The notes beneath the pieces were generated by a model that saw only the letters and a list, made by a program, of their open reading frames with translations, searched no databases and was not told the origin of the DNA. A DNA stretch of 64,000 bases from Aulosira sp. FACHB-615 (GTDB lineage: Bacteria; Cyanobacteriota; Cyanobacteriia; Cyanobacteriales; Nostocaceae), in contig NZ_JACJSE010000009.1 in NCBI RefSeq assembly GCF_014698045.1, positions 186,001-250,000 on the forward strand. Direction: 5' to 3'. The translations under genes and the position numbers were made by a program. Shown here piece after piece: positions 61,922-64,000 of the stretch (its first letter is position 1; the number at the start of each line of letters is the position of its first letter).

Positions 61922-64000
61922 TTAGCGATCGCTTGGACGACCAGTTAATACAGCCGGAGACAAGCTAGACCAAGATTGTTTCACCAGGTCAGCAGCCGCC
62001 TGAACACTACCGAGGTAGTTACCAGCAGGTAGAGATGGGAAGCGTGGGTATGGAACCACATCTTCACCAAAGTAGCGAGCGTATTCTGGGCTATCTATAA
62101 TTGCTTCTACAGCTGCTCTCAAACCGCTATCAGCCAATAGTTTGTTATATTGACGGATTTCGCCTTGAGTAGCTGGTGCGCGACCCAACAGATGACGGAA
62201 TAGGTATTCAATCACCTTGGTGTTGGGATAAGGGGTATAGAAGCGTTTGCGATAGATTTCGGAGCTGGCGAGTTCGCGGACAAACTCGCGCACTGAGATT
62301 TCACCATTCCGCAGTCTGCTGTCGAGTTCGCTACGACGGTAATAATCAGGAACTTGACCGCTAAACACATCCAATACCTGACAGTAAGCAGCGTTAATTA
62401 CTAGCTGTCTTTCGGTTTGGCTACTACCATCTGTTAAGCGGAAAATCCGTGCAGGCTTACGGCGGCTGGTACCCACACCCACTTCGACAGATTGACCGCG
62501 ACCATCGTTGTAAGAACGACCCAACTCGATAAACAACGGCTTGGTCTTGTCGATTTGCCGTGCTTGGGCTGCCAAATCTGCGATCGCTTTTGCCAAAATT
62601 GGTGTCTTGGCAGACTCCATCCTTGCTTTGACTGGCTTAAAGCTAGGCACAACCACATCATCGTTTTGTTTAGTGAGTTGGTTGTAAAGCTTCTCGGTGT
62701 TGGGGAAGTTAGCCGCAGGTAAAGTCGGGAAGCGACGGTAAGGAACTGTATCTTCTCCAAATACTTGGCGATACTCTGCACTATTTAACAACGCAGCAAT
62801 AAACGCCTTCAGACCTTGGGTAGCCAAAATCTGGTTATACTTGCGGATTTCTGCTTGGTCAACAGGCGCACGTCCTAAGAAGTGCTTGGTTCCCAACTCA
62901 ATTACTTTAGTGTTGGGATAAGGTGTGTAGAACTCCTTCAGGTAGAGGTTAGAGTAACCCAAACCTTCAATAAATTCTTTCACGGTGATTTCACCGTTAC
63001 CCAGCTTACTTTCTAGGCTGGTGAATTCGTTTTTAGCGATGTAAGGTGCAATGTCGCGCTCAAAAATCTGGCGGTAAGCAGCACTAATTAAAGTTTGCAC
63101 TGCAACTTTATCAGATGTATTTGCTACCAGCTTGAAGACTTTTGTTTGTTCCCGTTGCTTGCTAACACCTTGATTAATCCGGAACTGAATATCTGGTTCT
63201 GTGCGATTTTGGCTCACAGCACCCAATTCCACAAAGCGGGGTGTTTCTTGCTTATCAACTTTGGTGGCGACCACATCCTCGCGGATAGTACCAACACGCA
63301 GTTGTCGCAATGACACACCAGCCGGAGTTAGATAGCGTTCGTAAGGAACTGTATCTTCTCCAAAGGCTTCGCTGTACTCCACGCTATCTAAGATGGCATC
63401 AACAACAGCGTAAAAACCTTTCTTAGAAGCAAGGTCAAAGTATTTATTATTTTCTTGGCGACCGTAGGTCGGACGACCTAACAAGCGACGGTGGATGTAT
63501 TCGATCGCTTTACAAACATACAACGGTGTCCAGTACAAACCACGGAACAAGTCAGACTTAGCCAAAGCTCTGACAAATTCCCGTACAGAAATATCGCCGT
63601 TTTCCAGCTTAATTTCTTGGACTTTCAGCCGTTGACCTTCGTAAACATCACGACCGATAACTTGCAAGTAAATTGCTCTAATTACTGCCTGGGTGGAGCT
63701 TTCAGAGAACTTAACACTTGCACCCTTGGCGGCTTTCTTACCAATAGTGCCAGGAAGTTGATCCAGCTTGAATACTTTTGGCCCCAGGCTACCAGGCGCT
63801 ACACCTCGCGCTCTTGGGTTACTCAGTTGGTTATTAATTCCCGGCCCTTGGTGAATCAAGATCCGTCTTGTATCTTTACCAAATGGCGCTGGACGGGTGC
63901 TGGGGTTGCGAGTTTCTTTCGGGAAAATCGCCCCAAATTGAATTTCTAATGGGTCGTTACCAGAACCATAAGGGTGTTGATCTGGTAATGGTTGTTCGTA
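61922..64000 (-). CDS. apcE: Phycobilisome core-membrane linker ApcE, 3' part
   Basis: The reading frame stays open to the right edge, so only the C-terminal 692 residues are here; the frame continues with YEQPLPDQHPYGSGNDPLEI at the edge. Three linker (REP, PF00427) repeats are visible, each with a YxxVxxRD-like or IxxAYxQ start, a GxISVREFVR or GEITVKEFIE segment, and a LGRxPxxxxExxxY segment ending in FGEDTVPYxRFP. Linkers of four-repeat cores are typical of Nostoc and Anabaena, so the first repeat and the chromophore domain with its cysteine should lie outside the window. ApcE scaffolds the core and anchors it to the thylakoid, acting as terminal energy emitter. Confidence 0.97.
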   Translation of the reverse strand, partial: YEQPLPDQHPYGSGNDPLEIQFGAIFPKETRNPSTRPAPFGKDTRRILIHQGPGINNQLSNPRARGVAPGSLGPKVFKLDQLPGTIGKKAAKGASVKFSESSTQAVIRAIYLQVIGRDVYEGQRLKVQEIKLENGDISVREFVRALAKSDLFRGLYWTPLYVCKAIEYIHRRLLGRPTYGRQENNKYFDLASKKGFYAVVDAILDSVEYSEAFGEDTVPYERYLTPAGVSLRQLRVGTIREDVVATKVDKQETPRFVELGAVSQNRTEPDIQFRINQGVSKQREQTKVFKLVANTSDKVAVQTLISAAYRQIFERDIAPYIAKNEFTSLESKLGNGEITVKEFIEGLGYSNLYLKEFYTPYPNTKVIELGTKHFLGRAPVDQAEIRKYNQILATQGLKAFIAALLNSAEYRQVFGEDTVPYRRFPTLPAANFPNTEKLYNQLTKQNDDVVVPSFKPVKARMESAKTPILAKAIADLAAQARQIDKTKPLFIELGRSYNDGRGQSVEVGVGTSRRKPARIFRLTDGSSQTERQLVINAAYCQVLDVFSGQVPDYYRRSELDSRLRNGEISVREFVRELASSEIYRKRFYTPYPNTKVIEYLFRHLLGRAPATQGEIRQYNKLLADSGLRAAVEAIIDSPEYARYFGEDVVPYPRFPSLPAGNYLGSVQAAADLVKQSWSSLSPAVLTGRPSDR

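Noticed and set aside
1..64000. Prophage or integrative element covering part of the window
   Set aside because: No integrase, phage structural gene, tRNA-borne attachment site or transposase was recognised; housekeeping genes are spread throughout.

Overview
The window is chromosomal DNA of a filamentous, probably heterocyst-forming cyanobacterium (Nostocales: Nostoc, Anabaena, Calothrix or a relative). The evidence is an allophycocyanin cluster (apcE-apcA-apcB-apcC) at the right end, a light-dependent protochlorophyllide oxidoreductase, very frequent GCGATCGC (HIP1-type) octamers, heptanucleotide tandem repeats, and gene-poor spacers filled with short dispersed palindromic repeats. Coding sequence is moderately AT-rich. 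No tRNA, rRNA, CRISPR array, transposase or phage gene was recognised.

Layout. 1-8.8 kb: a small conserved protein, a PLP-dependent histidine-decarboxylase-like enzyme, an SDR oxidoreductase, a secreted toroid-like protein of unknown function, and a permease-PAS-GGDEF-EAL fusion. 9-17.7 kb: housekeeping and accessory genes (aminopeptidase P, FG-GAP repeat protein, por, gluconokinase, a WcaI-type glycosyltransferase, an HMA2-like protein). 18-22.5 kb: a 1367-residue CHAT-NTPase-WD40 protein followed by a HigA-like antitoxin remnant. 22.6-29.6 kb: a TetR regulator divergent from a YbhGFSR-like efflux operon (HlyD adaptor, dual ATPase, two ABC-2 permeases), with a 25-bp palindrome between them. 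29.7-37.3 kb: an ethylene-receptor-like histidine kinase, an EVE protein, an MtfA-like peptidase, ilvA, a zinc-ribbon protein, a HAD phosphatase and an EamA transporter.

37.8-46.4 kb is the most unusual part: a stand-alone aegerolysin, then a MACPF protein carrying its own C-terminal aegerolysin domain, and convergently a 2055-residue Ser/Thr kinase-ATPase-GAF-PAS protein ending in a second ATPase domain. 46.8-54 kb: two genes of a branched-chain/neutral amino-acid ABC transporter, a RelE-like toxin-antitoxin pair, pgi, a protein with two Nif11-like segments, and a coupled pair with a retropepsin-like protease. 54.1-58.2 kb: a three-gene minus-strand operon (winged helix, P-loop ATPase, PD-(D/E)xK nuclease) that looks like an uncharacterised DNA-defence module. 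58.4-64 kb: malate dehydrogenase and the phycobilisome core operon, whose first gene, apcE, runs off the right edge.

At least five short inverted-repeat element families are dispersed between the genes. Four complete copies of one family have 5-bp target duplications. One element is nested inside another repeat with an 11-bp duplication. Repeat sequence also reaches into coding regions, as a linker in the dual ABC ATPase and as C-terminal codons of two genes.
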